Assembly (NCBI GenBank): GCA_009844425.1
Contig: VYBN01000017.1
Coordinates: 62,001-126,000, forward strand
DNA length: 64,000 bases
Origin: Gammaproteobacteria bacterium
GTDB taxonomy: Bacteria > Pseudomonadota > Gammaproteobacteria > Steroidobacterales > Foliamicaceae
Direction: 5' to 3'
The notes under the pieces: model-generated
Told to the model about the DNA's origin: nothing
What the model saw: the letters and a program-made list of their open reading frames with translations, nothing else
Database searches by the model: none
Program-made: the position numbers and the translations under genes
Shown here: positions 16,970-27,725 of the stretch, one piece after another
Layout: every line of letters starts with the position of its first letter
Position numbering within the stretch: the first letter of the stretch is position 1

Positions 16970-17563
16970 ATGTCGGGGTTTGCCAACAGGACCATCGATC
17001 CGGCATTCGTGCGTGCCGCCCAGCGCGGCGACATGAAGGCGCACGAGATCATTTACCGCCAGTTCGCGGACCCGGTCTATACGCTGGCGCTTCGGATGAC
17101 GGGGTCGCCGGCGGTGGCGGACGACATTCTTCAGGAGAGTTTCGTGGAAGTGCTGCGGGGCATTGCAAAATTCCGGGGAGAGGCCTCTCTGGCTACCTGG
17201 ATCCGGCGCATCGCCGTATCGCGATGCCTGATGCACATGCGCGCCGCATGGAACCGCAGGCGCCTGCTCTTCTCCGAGATCGTCGGCGACGAGGGAACGT
17301 TCGAAATCCGGGCCAACGAGGAAACACCGGAGCTGGCCATGGATCTGGAGGCGGCCCTGGACAGCCTTTCGCCTGTGGCCCGCGCGGTCGTATGGCTGCA
17401 CGACGTGGAGGGATACACGCACAAGGAAATCGGCGAAATGATGAATCGCACCAGCAGTTTTTCCAAATCGCAACTGGCGCGCGCCCACAAGCGCCTGCGG
17501 GAGCGACTGGCTCCCGCCGCCGAAGCGTCCGCGGCGCCTGTGCGGCAGGCGATGATCGCCTGA
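16970..17563 (+). CDS. ECF-type RNA polymerase sigma-70 factor
   Basis: 197 residues. Region 2: HEIIYRQFADPVYTLALRMT, ADDILQESFVEVLRGI, FRGEASLATWIRRIAVSRC. Region 4: LDSLSPVARAVVWLHDVEGYTHKEIGEMM and a helix-turn-helix ending SKSQLARAHKRLRERL. The start is the first ATG giving the usual length. The following gene encodes a membrane protein that fits an anti-sigma partner, and a periplasmic PDZ protein follows that. This suggests envelope-signal-responsive transcription; the signal is unknown. Confidence 0.88.
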   Translation: MSGFANRTIDPAFVRAAQRGDMKAHEIIYRQFADPVYTLALRMTGSPAVADDILQESFVEVLRGIAKFRGEASLATWIRRIAVSRCLMHMRAAWNRRRLLFSEIVGDEGTFEIRANEETPELAMDLEAALDSLSPVARAVVWLHDVEGYTHKEIGEMMNRTSSFSKSQLARAHKRLRERLAPAAEASAAPVRQAMIA

Positions 17564-17573
17564 AGGAGGTCCG

Positions 17574-18272
17574 ATGACACGCAGTCAAACCGAGAACCGT
17601 TCCGCCGAAGGCGGCGGCATTGCCGAGGCCTTGAGGGCAATGCCCCCGATAGCGGCCCCCGAGGGCGGCTGGCAACGCGTGCTGGACCGGCATGAAACCC
17701 GCAGGCAGCTCGATTCCCGCCGCCGGCGCTATTGGGGCGGCGGAATGGCGGCCGCGGCGAGTATCGCGGTCGCCGTGCTTGGATTGAGGCTGGGCGCAGG
17801 CTTCTTTGCGGGACCGGAGATTGAAACCGATGCCGTCAATCCCGGCCCGGAGGCAGCCGCGTTCGGAGAGGAAGGCGTCTCGCCTTCCTGGAGGGCGGTT
17901 GGTCCTCCCTCCCGGGCCGCGTCCGAGACGGTTGGCGGAATCACGGCGGAATTCGGGCAGCAACTCGAGCGGATGGACATGGACGCGCTGGTCGCCATCT
18001 CGCAATTTCAGGAGCAGCGCCTGAGGTCGCTGCCGCTGTTCGAACCGGCCCGGCCGGGCCGGGTCGTGGAGGTGGGTTCCTTCGGACTCAAGACCGAGCT
18101 CGAGGACCAGATTGCGCTGCTGGACGAAGGACTGATCCCGGCTACGCTGAATGCCGGCGATCAGGCGGTTCCCCGCCGATTGCTGCAGGAGCGGGCCCTG
18201 CTGATGGAAGACCTTTTTGACCTGCGCCGCGCCGAGGCGGCGGAGGCCGGCTTCATTTACGCCGATTTCTAG
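17574..18272 (+). CDS. Putative anti-sigma factor (single-pass membrane protein)
   Basis: 232 residues with a strong GAAGGAGG ribosome site. The N-terminal cytoplasmic segment (about residues 1-58) is followed by one hydrophobic helix WGGGMAAAASIAVAVLGLRLG. The remaining periplasmic part is rich in Glu and Leu. No zinc-binding HxxxCxxC is seen, so it is not a ZAS-type anti-sigma. The role is inferred from position directly after the ECF sigma gene. About residues 99-112 (EEGVSPSWRAVGPP) are encoded by a GC-rich palindromic repeat, which looks like an insertion into the gene that kept the frame. Confidence 0.62.
   Translation: MTRSQTENRSAEGGGIAEALRAMPPIAAPEGGWQRVLDRHETRRQLDSRRRRYWGGGMAAAASIAVAVLGLRLGAGFFAGPEIETDAVNPGPEAAAFGEEGVSPSWRAVGPPSRAASETVGGITAEFGQQLERMDMDALVAISQFQEQRLRSLPLFEPARPGRVVEVGSFGLKTELEDQIALLDEGLIPATLNAGDQAVPRRLLQERALLMEDLFDLRRAEAAEAGFIYADF
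17870..17908. repeat. GC-rich palindromic repeat, copy C, inside the anti-sigma gene
   Basis: Perfect 8-bp stem GGAAGGCG-TCT-CGCCTTCC, then a weaker GGAGG / CCTCC hairpin. It matches the intergenic element after the TonB receptor gene (same two modules in reverse order) yet lies in frame within a coding region. Confidence 0.5.
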
Positions 18273-18306
18273 CGTGTCCGAAAAAGAAAGATTGGAGAGA
18301 CGAATC

Positions 18307-19302
18307 ATGAGATTTCTTGCACTGACGCCATTGTTGACATTGATGCTGGCCCCCGTCGGGCTTCAGGCGCACCCGCACGAGAGCGGTCTGCCCGAAGAGC
18401 AGTTCGCCGACATGCTGCGCCAGGAAGTCCTGGCCTTGCAGGAACGCGCGAAGGGCGCGCGCCTGGGCATAAGCCTGGGCAACTGGGCCGACGGCCCGGT
18501 CGAGGGACTGAACGTGCTGTCGGTATCGCCGGGAGGACCGGCCGATCAGGCGGGATTGCGGGCGGAAGACCTGCTGACCTCGATCAATGGGGAATCCCTG
18601 GCCGGCCCAAGCGGTGAGCAGTCCTACGAGCACCTTCGCGACATGCTTGCCGAAACGGAGCCGGGCAGTGAAATCTCCATCGGATACCGGCGTGAAGGTG
18701 ACGACCTGGAAGTTCAGGTCACGACCGACGCGTGGACGCAGATCGTCGCAGGCAGGGACCTCGTGGCGCCTCGCCGTTTTGCCTCGCGGGCCGAGAACTG
18801 GGCCCGGAGGCTGGCGAACAGCTTCAGCGGCGGCAATGTGGACGTGGAAGTTGACGTGGATGACGGTGGCGGCCGGGAGCGACGGACGGTGCGCGTGCGC
18901 CGGGGACCCGCCGAACTGCTGTCTTTCTCCGACATGGCCTGGCGACTGGGCGGATTGCAGGTCGCCGAATTGACCCCCGCCCTGGGCGAGTATTTCGGCG
19001 TTGACGAGGGCCTGCTGGTGGTCCGCGCCCCTGAGAACGAGGACATCGGGCTGGAGGACGGCGACGTGATCCGCAAGATCGGCGGAAGGACGTTCAGGGA
19101 CGCGCGCCAGGCTACGCGCATACTGCGCTCGTATGAACCCGGCGAGGAAGTGGAGCTGGAAGTGATGCGGCACAAGCGAAGCCGCACGATCCGTTTCGAA
19201 TTGCCGGAGCGCTCCGGCCGGATCACGCGCGGCAATCTGCTAAGCCCGCCCGCGCCCGCCGTTCCCGAAGCTCCGCCCATGCGCGGGCGCGACAGCCGAT
19301 AG
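18307..19302 (+). CDS. Secreted PDZ-domain protein
   Basis: 331 residues. A signal peptide (FLALTPLLTLMLAPVGLQA) is followed by a PDZ domain around GLNVLSVSPGGPADQAGLRAEDLLTSING (split by conserved GPAdqAGL) at about residues 50-135. A second PDZ domain lies near residues 215-300 (GLLVVRAPENEDIGLEDGD, VIRKIGGRTF). No serine-protease domain or catalytic triad precedes them, so it is not DegP/DegS; a substrate- or peptide-sensing role is plausible. Last gene of the sigma/anti-sigma cassette. Confidence 0.75.
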   Translation: MRFLALTPLLTLMLAPVGLQAHPHESGLPEEQFADMLRQEVLALQERAKGARLGISLGNWADGPVEGLNVLSVSPGGPADQAGLRAEDLLTSINGESLAGPSGEQSYEHLRDMLAETEPGSEISIGYRREGDDLEVQVTTDAWTQIVAGRDLVAPRRFASRAENWARRLANSFSGGNVDVEVDVDDGGGRERRTVRVRRGPAELLSFSDMAWRLGGLQVAELTPALGEYFGVDEGLLVVRAPENEDIGLEDGDVIRKIGGRTFRDARQATRILRSYEPGEEVELEVMRHKRSRTIRFELPERSGRITRGNLLSPPAPAVPEAPPMRGRDSR

Positions 19303-19323
19303 GGCTTTCCCTAAAATGCGCGC

Positions 19324-21434
<2,111 letters not shown>

Positions 21435-21452
21435 TCGAAGCGTGCGCTGTGC

Positions 21453-21458
21453 GATAAT
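21453..21458 (+). promoter_or_regulatory. Possible extended -10 element before yajC
   Basis: TGC-GATAAT, an extended -10-like hexamer, lies 39 nt before the yajC ATG in the gap after tgt. The -35 region is weak, so this is a suggestion only. Confidence 0.25.
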
Positions 21459-21496
21459 TTGCGGTCAGGAATGAGCCACAAACGGACCCACCCGTC

Positions 21497-21829
21497 ATGC
21501 TTCTCGACATACTGATTTCTCCCGCCTGGGCCCAGCAGGGCGGCGAAGGCCCAAGCATGTTGCCGATGATCTTCATGATGGTGCTGATCTTCGCGGTCAT
21601 GTATTTCATGGTGATTCGCCCGCAAAGCAAGCGCAACAAGGCCCACCGCGCGCTGGTGGCCGGGCTGTCGGAAGGAGACGAGGTGCTGGCTTCGGGCGGC
21701 ATCGTAGGCCGAATTACCGGCCTGGCCGAGCAGTTCGTTACGCTGGAGGTGGCCAGCGACGTGCAGGTCAAGGTGCAACGGCAAAGCGTGAGCGCGGTAT
21801 TGCCCAAGGGCACGATCAAGGGCATTTGA
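21497..21829 (+). CDS. yajC: Preprotein translocase subunit YajC
   Basis: Small inner-membrane accessory of SecDF. 110 residues: N-terminal AWAQQGG segment, one strongly hydrophobic helix MLPMIFMMVLIFAVMYFMVI, then the signature RPQSKRNKAHRALVAGLSEGD and the GGIVGRI turn. First gene of yajC-secD-secF. Confidence 0.93.
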   Translation: MLLDILISPAWAQQGGEGPSMLPMIFMMVLIFAVMYFMVIRPQSKRNKAHRALVAGLSEGDEVLASGGIVGRITGLAEQFVTLEVASDVQVKVQRQSVSAVLPKGTIKGI

Positions 21830-21863
21830 ACCACGAAAGCGGCGCGCCGGCGCCGTTGCGCGC

Positions 21864-23702
21864 ATGAATCGCTATCCTCTATGGAAGAACCTGCTGGTGC
21901 TGATCGCCGTGGTCGGCGGTGGGCTGGTTGCGCTACCGAATATTTACGGCGACGACCCCGCGGTGCTGATCTCGCGCGAAGACCAGGGGGCGATCAGCGA
22001 AATGGAGGCCGACTCCGCCCGCCGGGCGCTGGCCGTGTCCGGCTTTGAAATCCTTGGCGCAAGGACGCGCGGCAACTCCCTGCTGATCCGGTTCGATTCG
22101 GTGGAAGCGCAGTTGAGCGCGCGGGACCTGCTGGTGGAGCAACTGGGACCGGGTTACATCCTGGCGCTGGATCTCGTGCCCCGGACGCCTGACTGGATTG
22201 CAGCGCTTGGATTGAGGCCCATGAGCCTCGGACTGGATCTGCAGGGCGGCGTCCATTTCCTGTTCGAGGTGGATACCGATTCGGTCGTGACCAAGCGCGT
22301 TGAGGGCTACGCCGACGACTTCAGTCGGCGCCTGCGCGAAGACGGAATCCGGCGCACGGTGCAGCCACAGGATGGCGCCGTGCGGGTCGAACTGCGCCGC
22401 CGCGAGGACCTGGAACGGTCGGAAGATCTGCTCACCGAGATCGAGCCCGATCTTGAATACGATTCGGGATTTGACGGCGAAGCCGCCTGGATCACCGCGA
22501 CGCTGGGCGAGGCGCGCCTGAGGGAATTGCGCGACAACGCCGTCAGCAAGAACATCACGATACTGCGCAACCGCGTGAACGAACTGGGAGTGGCGGAACC
22601 ACTGGTACAGCGCCAGGGCCAGGGACGAATCGTCGTGCAGCTGCCCGGAGTGCAGGATCCGGCGCAGGCGTCGCGGATTCTCGGCTCCACCGCCACCGTG
22701 GAGTTTCGGATTACCTGCTACGAAGAGAACGCACTGGAGGCCGACCGCCTGGGGCGCGCGCCTCTGGGTTGCGAGTTGCAGTATCACACGGACGGGCGGC
22801 CGATCCTCCTGCGCCGCGCCGTGATCGCCGATGGCGGTCAGCTGGTGGACGCCAGACAGGGATTCGACGAAAACGGCCAGCCCGCGGTGCACGTCAACCT
22901 GGCGGCGCGCGGAGCGGACGCGATGCTGGAAGCCACCCAGGAAAACCTGAACCGTCCGATGGGCGTACTGTTCATCGAGACCAAGCGCGAATGGGACGAC
23001 CGGGGCGAACCCGTAACGCGGGAAGAGAAAACGGTGATCAGCGACGCCATTATCCGGGGCGTGTTCTCCAGCCGCTTCCAGATTACCGGGCTGAATGTCG
23101 TTGAGGCGCGCGACCTGGCGCTGCTGTTGCGCGCCGGCGCGCTGGAGGCGCCGATCTTCAAGGTCGAGGAGCGAACCGTGGGGCCGTCGCTCGGACAGGA
23201 CAACATCAATCAGGGCATGCGCGCCATTCTCGTGGGCCTGATGCTGGTGGTGCTGTTCATCAGCGTCTATTACCGCGTGTTCGGGATGATCGCGACGATG
23301 GCGCTGGCCGCCAACATGGTGTTGATCGTGGCGTTGCTGTCGCTGCTGCAGGCGTCGCTGACGCTCCCCGGGATCGCCGGCATCGTGCTGACGGTGGGCA
23401 TGGCGGTGGACGCCAACGTGCTGATCTTCGAGCGCATTCGCGAGGAACTGCGCAATGGCAATTCGCCGCAGGCCAGCATCCGGGCCGGTTACGAGAAGGC
23501 CCTGGTGACGATCGCCGACGCCAACATCACCACGCTCATCGCGGCGATCGTGCTGTTTACCTTCGGCACCGGACCGATCAAGGGCTTCGCGATCACGCTG
23601 TCGCTGGGCATCCTGATGTCCATGTTCACCGCCATCGTGGGAACCCGGGCGGTGGTCAATCTCGTTTACGGCAGGCGGCGCCTGCGCAGGCTGGCGGTAT
23701 AA
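21864..23702 (+). CDS. secD: Protein translocase subunit SecD
   Basis: Proton-driven membrane component that helps pull secreted proteins out of SecYEG. 612 residues (E. coli 615). N-terminal helix (NLLVLIAVVGGGLVALPNIY), large periplasmic P1 domain starting LGLDLQGGVHFLFEVD, with RNRVNELGVAEPLVQRQG and RIVVQLPGVQDP. Then five C-terminal transmembrane helices with the conserved GMAVDANVLIFERIREE. Immediately followed by secF (2-nt gap). Confidence 0.96.
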   Translation: MNRYPLWKNLLVLIAVVGGGLVALPNIYGDDPAVLISREDQGAISEMEADSARRALAVSGFEILGARTRGNSLLIRFDSVEAQLSARDLLVEQLGPGYILALDLVPRTPDWIAALGLRPMSLGLDLQGGVHFLFEVDTDSVVTKRVEGYADDFSRRLREDGIRRTVQPQDGAVRVELRRREDLERSEDLLTEIEPDLEYDSGFDGEAAWITATLGEARLRELRDNAVSKNITILRNRVNELGVAEPLVQRQGQGRIVVQLPGVQDPAQASRILGSTATVEFRITCYEENALEADRLGRAPLGCELQYHTDGRPILLRRAVIADGGQLVDARQGFDENGQPAVHVNLAARGADAMLEATQENLNRPMGVLFIETKREWDDRGEPVTREEKTVISDAIIRGVFSSRFQITGLNVVEARDLALLLRAGALEAPIFKVEERTVGPSLGQDNINQGMRAILVGLMLVVLFISVYYRVFGMIATMALAANMVLIVALLSLLQASLTLPGIAGIVLTVGMAVDANVLIFERIREELRNGNSPQASIRAGYEKALVTIADANITTLIAAIVLFTFGTGPIKGFAITLSLGILMSMFTAIVGTRAVVNLVYGRRRLRRLAV

Positions 23703-23704
23703 CG

Positions 23705-24640
23705 ATGGAACTGCTGCGCCTGCGCCGCGAAATCGACTTCTTCGGCCAACGCCGGATCGCCACGATTCTGTCCGTGATACTGGTGCTCGTTTCCCTGGGT
23801 TCGCTGGCGACGCGGCAGCTCAACCTGGGCATCGATTTCACCGGCGGCGTCCTGCTGGAAGCCGGCTACCAGGCGGACGCCGACCTCGGAGCCATTCGAT
23901 CGGACCTGGAGGCAGCCGGTTACGCCGACGCGCAGGTGCAGAATTTCGGCGCGGCCCGCGACGTGCTGATCCGGATTCCGCCGCGCGAGGACATCGACGC
24001 GGAGGGAGTGGGCGAGGAGTTGCTCGGCGTACTGCGCGCCAGTGGCCAGCAGGTGGACCTGCGCCGCGTCGAATTCGTGGGGCCGCAAGTGGGCCAGGAA
24101 CTGACCGAGCGCGGAGGCCTGGCGGTCCTGTTCGCCCTGCTGATGATCCTGCTTTACGTCATGTTCCGCTTCCAGTGGAAATTCGCCGTCGGTTCGGTGG
24201 CGGCGCTGGCGCATGACGTGATCATCATCCTCGGCATCTTTTCCGTGTTCCAGCTGCCGTTCGACCTGACCATCCTGGCGGCGGCGCTGGCCGTGATCGG
24301 CTATTCCCTCAATGACACGATCGTCGTGTTCGACCGCATACGCGAGAACTTCCGGAGGATCCGCACGAGTGACGCGCAGGCAGTGATGAACACGTCCGTC
24401 AACCAGATGCTCGGCCGCACCGTCATCACCAGCCTGACCACGCTGCTGGTTCTCATTGCGCTGTTCCTGTTCGGTGGAGAGGCCCTGAAGGGGTTCTCCT
24501 CGGCCCTGATCATCGGCGTCGTGGTGGGAACCTACTCCTCCATCTACGTCGCCGGCAATACCGCGCTGGCGCTCAATGTGAGCACGGTGGACCTGTTGCC
24601 GCCGAAGAAGGAAACCGCCAACGACGGCGCCGTGACCTGA
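23705..24640 (+). CDS. secF: Protein translocase subunit SecF
   Basis: Partner of SecD. 311 residues with six transmembrane helices. LGIDFTGGVLLEAGY opens the periplasmic domain, EFVGPQVGQEL is the family motif before TM2, and AVIGYSLNDTIVVFDRIREN is the conserved TM4-TM5 region. Ends three bases from the convergent suhB stop. Confidence 0.96.
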   Translation: MELLRLRREIDFFGQRRIATILSVILVLVSLGSLATRQLNLGIDFTGGVLLEAGYQADADLGAIRSDLEAAGYADAQVQNFGAARDVLIRIPPREDIDAEGVGEELLGVLRASGQQVDLRRVEFVGPQVGQELTERGGLAVLFALLMILLYVMFRFQWKFAVGSVAALAHDVIIILGIFSVFQLPFDLTILAAALAVIGYSLNDTIVVFDRIRENFRRIRTSDAQAVMNTSVNQMLGRTVITSLTTLLVLIALFLFGGEALKGFSSALIIGVVVGTYSSIYVAGNTALALNVSTVDLLPPKKETANDGAVT

Positions 24641-24643
24641 GCG

Positions 24644-25429
24644 TTATCCGAAGGATTTATCGAACAGCTTTCTGAGCTCCGCATACACTTTCGGGGTGCC
24701 TGCCAGCACATGGCCCGTTTCCATGCAGTCGGTGTCCGGTTCCAGTCCCGAAATCCAGCCTCCCGCCTCCTCGATCAACAAGGCTCCGGCCGCGATGTCC
24801 CAGGGCTTCAGCCCGAATTCCCAGAAGCCGTCGAGGCGTCCCGCTGCGACGTAGGCCAGGTCGAGCGCGGCCGCTCCGGGCCGCCGCACTCCGGAGGTGT
24901 GGCGCATGACCTGGCGCAGCATGCGCATATAGATGTCGACCCATTGCAGGTTGCGGCGATAGGGGAAACCGGTTCCGATCAGGCTTCCGGCAAGGGTCTC
25001 CTGGCGGCTGGCCCGGATCCGGCGCTCGTTCATCCGCGCTCCTCCTCCGCGCGTGCAGGTGAACATTTCCTGCCGCATCGGATCGTAAACCACGCCGAGC
25101 TGCAGTTCGCTTCTTCGGCGCAATGCCAGCGACACGCAGAAAACCGGGAAGCGATGGATGTAGTTGGTCGTGCCGTCGAGCGGGTCGATGATCCACTCGT
25201 ACTCGCTGGTACCGCTGGCGCCGCCCTCTTCGCCGAGAAAAGCGTGGTCGGGGTAGCCGGTGCGAATGTGCTCGACGATGATCCGTTCGGCGGCCTCATC
25301 GACCTCCGTCACGAGTTCGTTGGGGCTCTTGCTGCGCACCGTCAGCTGCTCGATCCGGTCGGCGTAGCGCAGGGCCATGTCGCCGGCCCGCCGGGCGGCG
25401 GCCGTCGCGGTGTTGAGCAGGGGCATCAT
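24644..25429 (-). CDS. suhB: Inositol-1-monophosphatase family protein SuhB
   Basis: Mg-dependent phosphatase; SuhB also associates with NusG/NusA rRNA antitermination complexes in E. coli. 261 residues. Metal-binding signatures FLGEEGG, WIIDPLDGTTNYIHRFPVF and WDIAAGALLIEEAGG are intact. ATG start with a second ATG next to it. Convergent with secF, the arrangement often seen near secDF in gammaproteobacteria. Confidence 0.93.
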   Translation of the reverse strand: MMPLLNTATAAARRAGDMALRYADRIEQLTVRSKSPNELVTEVDEAAERIIVEHIRTGYPDHAFLGEEGGASGTSEYEWIIDPLDGTTNYIHRFPVFCVSLALRRRSELQLGVVYDPMRQEMFTCTRGGGARMNERRIRASRQETLAGSLIGTGFPYRRNLQWVDIYMRMLRQVMRHTSGVRRPGAAALDLAYVAAGRLDGFWEFGLKPWDIAAGALLIEEAGGWISGLEPDTDCMETGHVLAGTPKVYAELRKLFDKSFG

Positions 25430-25528
25430 CGTGCAGTACCGGGAACGGTCAGGAGGGATTGTCGTTCAGCGGCACAGAGCCGCGCCGGGCGGAATCGGCG
25501 GGTGCGGCTGAACGGCGGTTCGGGCGTG

Positions 25529-26122
25529 TCAGGCGGTAGCGGCAATCGGTGGGCCGGCCAGGGGAGCGTGCAGGTCGTTCGAGGCAATAGCCGACAGTTC
25601 CTGGTAATGGTCCAGCTCCATCGGGAATTCCTCCAGCGAATGCGGATGCCACATACGCCGCGGAAGGTTGTCCAGGTCACCGCCATATACGTGCAGCGCG
25701 ATGGCCGGCTCGTCCGTCGCACATTCCGCCACGTGGATCGTATCCTCCTGCATCCGGAAGATAGAACCGGGCTTGAGCAGGACTTCTCCGGTCTTTTCCA
25801 GCCCATGCCGGCCGCATCGGCGGTACACAATGTTGCGCTCGCTTCCGCTGAGCATCAGTATCGCCGCCCAGGTCGAGTGATCGTGCGGCGGGGTGCGGAG
25901 GCCGGGGCAGAAACAGATGCGCATCATCAGCAGGTCGGGGGACCGGTAGAAGATCTGCCGGTCGGGTGTGTCGTCGGCTTCGCTGCAGCCGCAGAAATCC
26001 AGCGCATCGTAAACGTCGTCGAGCCGGTCACGCAGTCCTGTCAGCATGCCGTGCATGGCGGCGCCGGGATTTGGTTCGCTCGCGGCCCTTGCGCCGCGCT
26101 CTACGAGATCAAATACCTGCAA
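25529..26122 (-). CDS. Cupin-fold thiol dioxygenase-like enzyme (cysteine dioxygenase superfamily)
   Basis: 197 residues from a TTG start preceded by GGGGAGA. The core PGLRTPPHDHSTWAAILMLSG carries the H-x-H metal-binding pair, then ERNIVYRR and GSIFRMQEDTIHVAEC with the third histidine. LHVYGGDLDNLPRRMW completes the double-stranded beta-helix. This pattern matches iron-dependent thiol dioxygenases, which oxidise cysteine or 3-mercaptopropionate to sulfinates; the exact substrate is not assigned. The frame is open far upstream into the divergent desulfurase gene, but that part is non-homologous. Lies 90 bp from the cysteine desulfurase fusion gene, so both may touch cysteine sulfur. Confidence 0.72.
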   Translation of the reverse strand: MQVFDLVERGARAASEPNPGAAMHGMLTGLRDRLDDVYDALDFCGCSEADDTPDRQIFYRSPDLLMMRICFCPGLRTPPHDHSTWAAILMLSGSERNIVYRRCGRHGLEKTGEVLLKPGSIFRMQEDTIHVAECATDEPAIALHVYGGDLDNLPRRMWHPHSLEEFPMELDHYQELSAIASNDLHAPLAGPPIAATA

Positions 26123-26212
26123 GCTGATTCTCCCCGCGTTTTCCTGTCCCCGTGGCCCTATTCTAATGCGATCCTGTTGGTATCCTACCGCCCCATTAAC
26201 CGGTCGAGCCTG

Positions 26213-27688
26213 ATGCCTCCCGCCGCGCCGATCTACATGGACTACGCCGCTTCCGCGCCGGTCGATCCGCGCGTGGCCGAACGCATGAGCGCGCTGCTCC
26301 TGGCCGGGCCTCACGCCAACCCTTCCGCCCGGCACACTGGTGGGATCGAGGCAGGGAAGCTGATCGCCGAATCGGCGGCGCAAGTCGGCGCCCTGGTGGG
26401 GCTGTCGGGCGAGGAGGTCATCTTCACCTCCGGCGCGACCGAGTCCATCGGACTGGGGGTGATCGGTGCAGCCCGCTATCGAGCGCGGCACGGGCGCCAC
26501 GTCATCACCGGTCTGAGCGAACATCCGGCAGGGCTCAAATCCTGCCTGGCCCTGCGGGACGAAGGATTCGAAGTGACTTGCCTCGAACCCGATTCGCGGG
26601 GGGTGGTGACCAGTGAGGCGCTACGGTCCGCGATGCGGCCCGACACCGTGCTCGTGTCGCTGATGCACGTGAACAACGAAATCGGCGTCGTTCAGGACGT
26701 TGCTGAATTCGGCAGCCTCTGTTCGGAACATGGCGCCTGGCTGCACGTCGACGCGGCGCAGAGCGCGGGCAAGCTTCCCCTGAATATGCGCCGGCAGCGC
26801 ATCGACCTGCTGTCGCTTACGGCGCACAAGATGTACGGACCGAAGGGCGCGGGGGCCCTGTGCATCAATCGCGAGCGTATCCCGCGCATCGAGCCGCTGC
26901 TTTTCGGCGGCGGGCAGCAACGCTCGCTGCGCCCCGGCACCTTGCCGACGCACCAGGTCGCGGGGCTGGGCGCCGCCTGCGAGATGGCCGGCAGGGACAT
27001 GGAAGAGGAGAGCCGGCGGGTCGCCGCGCTGCGCGAGCGGCTATGGCAGGGGCTCAGGAAAGTCGGAGGCGTGGTGCTGAACGGCGCCGGCGCGGAGATG
27101 GCGCCCGGGATTCTCAGCGTCAGCGTGGAGGACGTGGAAGGCACCAGCCTGGTGGACGCGCTTGAGGGTGTCGTTTTCTCGTTGGGTTCCGCCTGTTCGA
27201 GGGCGCAGGATGAGCCGTCCGCCGTCCTGCGATGCCTTGGCCGATCCCCGCTTCTGGCCGGCAGCACGATCCGCTTCAGCGTGGGACGCTTCAGCACGGA
27301 ACAGGAAATCGACCAGGTGAGCGGGATATTTCAACGAGCAGTTGCCTCTTTGCGCGCGCTGTCGGACGAGCGACCGGCCTTGCACGGTCCGGGATGCATC
27401 ACCCGGGGTGAAGCCGGGCGGCGCAGCGCCGGCAACTGGATACGCCTGGAAGCGCGCTGGAACCGTGACGAGGTGGTCGAGACCGCATTTCGCGTATTGG
27501 GCCCTTCGATACTGGCGGCCGCCGCGCGCAACGGCGCCACGGCGCTGAAATCGTCCGGCCGGCGATTGGCTGTGGACGAATGGACCGCGCGACTGAACGA
27601 GGAGCTCAAGCCGCCGCCCGAGGCGCGCTCGCTGCTGCTGTGCGCCCGCGACGCCTTGCAAGCCTGCCTGCGGGGCGAGGATAATTGA
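26213..27688 (+). CDS. Cysteine desulfurase (IscS-like) fused to a degenerate IscU-like domain
   Basis: 491 residues, about 100 longer than IscS. Residues 1-385 are a class V aminotransferase: MDYAASAPVDPRVAERM, FTSGATESIGLGV, SEH with His104, HVDAAQSAGK, PLP lysine in TAHKMYGPKGAGAL (Lys206), and the mobile-loop cysteine in SLGSACSRAQDEPSAVLRCLG (Cys328). Residues about 393-488 align by eye to IscU. GRRSAGNWIRLEARW corresponds to GAPACGDVMKLQIKV, VVETAFRVLGPSILAAAA to IIEDARFKTYGCGSAIAS, and the PPEARSLLLCARDALQA segment to PPVKIHCSILAEDAIKA. All three cluster cysteines and the conserved Asp and His are replaced, so it cannot bind a cluster as IscU does. No separate iscU, iscR, hscA, hscB or fdx is nearby; iscA follows by 37 nt. 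The frame stays open 1.5 kb upstream by chance; ATG 26213 is the first start matching the family. Confidence 0.82.
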   Translation: MPPAAPIYMDYAASAPVDPRVAERMSALLLAGPHANPSARHTGGIEAGKLIAESAAQVGALVGLSGEEVIFTSGATESIGLGVIGAARYRARHGRHVITGLSEHPAGLKSCLALRDEGFEVTCLEPDSRGVVTSEALRSAMRPDTVLVSLMHVNNEIGVVQDVAEFGSLCSEHGAWLHVDAAQSAGKLPLNMRRQRIDLLSLTAHKMYGPKGAGALCINRERIPRIEPLLFGGGQQRSLRPGTLPTHQVAGLGAACEMAGRDMEEESRRVAALRERLWQGLRKVGGVVLNGAGAEMAPGILSVSVEDVEGTSLVDALEGVVFSLGSACSRAQDEPSAVLRCLGRSPLLAGSTIRFSVGRFSTEQEIDQVSGIFQRAVASLRALSDERPALHGPGCITRGEAGRRSAGNWIRLEARWNRDEVVETAFRVLGPSILAAAARNGATALKSSGRRLAVDEWTARLNEELKPPPEARSLLLCARDALQACLRGEDN

Positions 27689-27725
27689 TTGTCAGTGATA
27701 CTTGGATTGACTGTGAGGTAAACGC

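Noticed and set aside
24710-26212. Upstream 501 codons of a 992-codon frame that ends in the desulfurase fusion
   Set aside because: The extension is antisense to suhB and the cupin gene, has no family similarity, and the IscS N-terminus starts at 26213. It is an open frame by GC bias.
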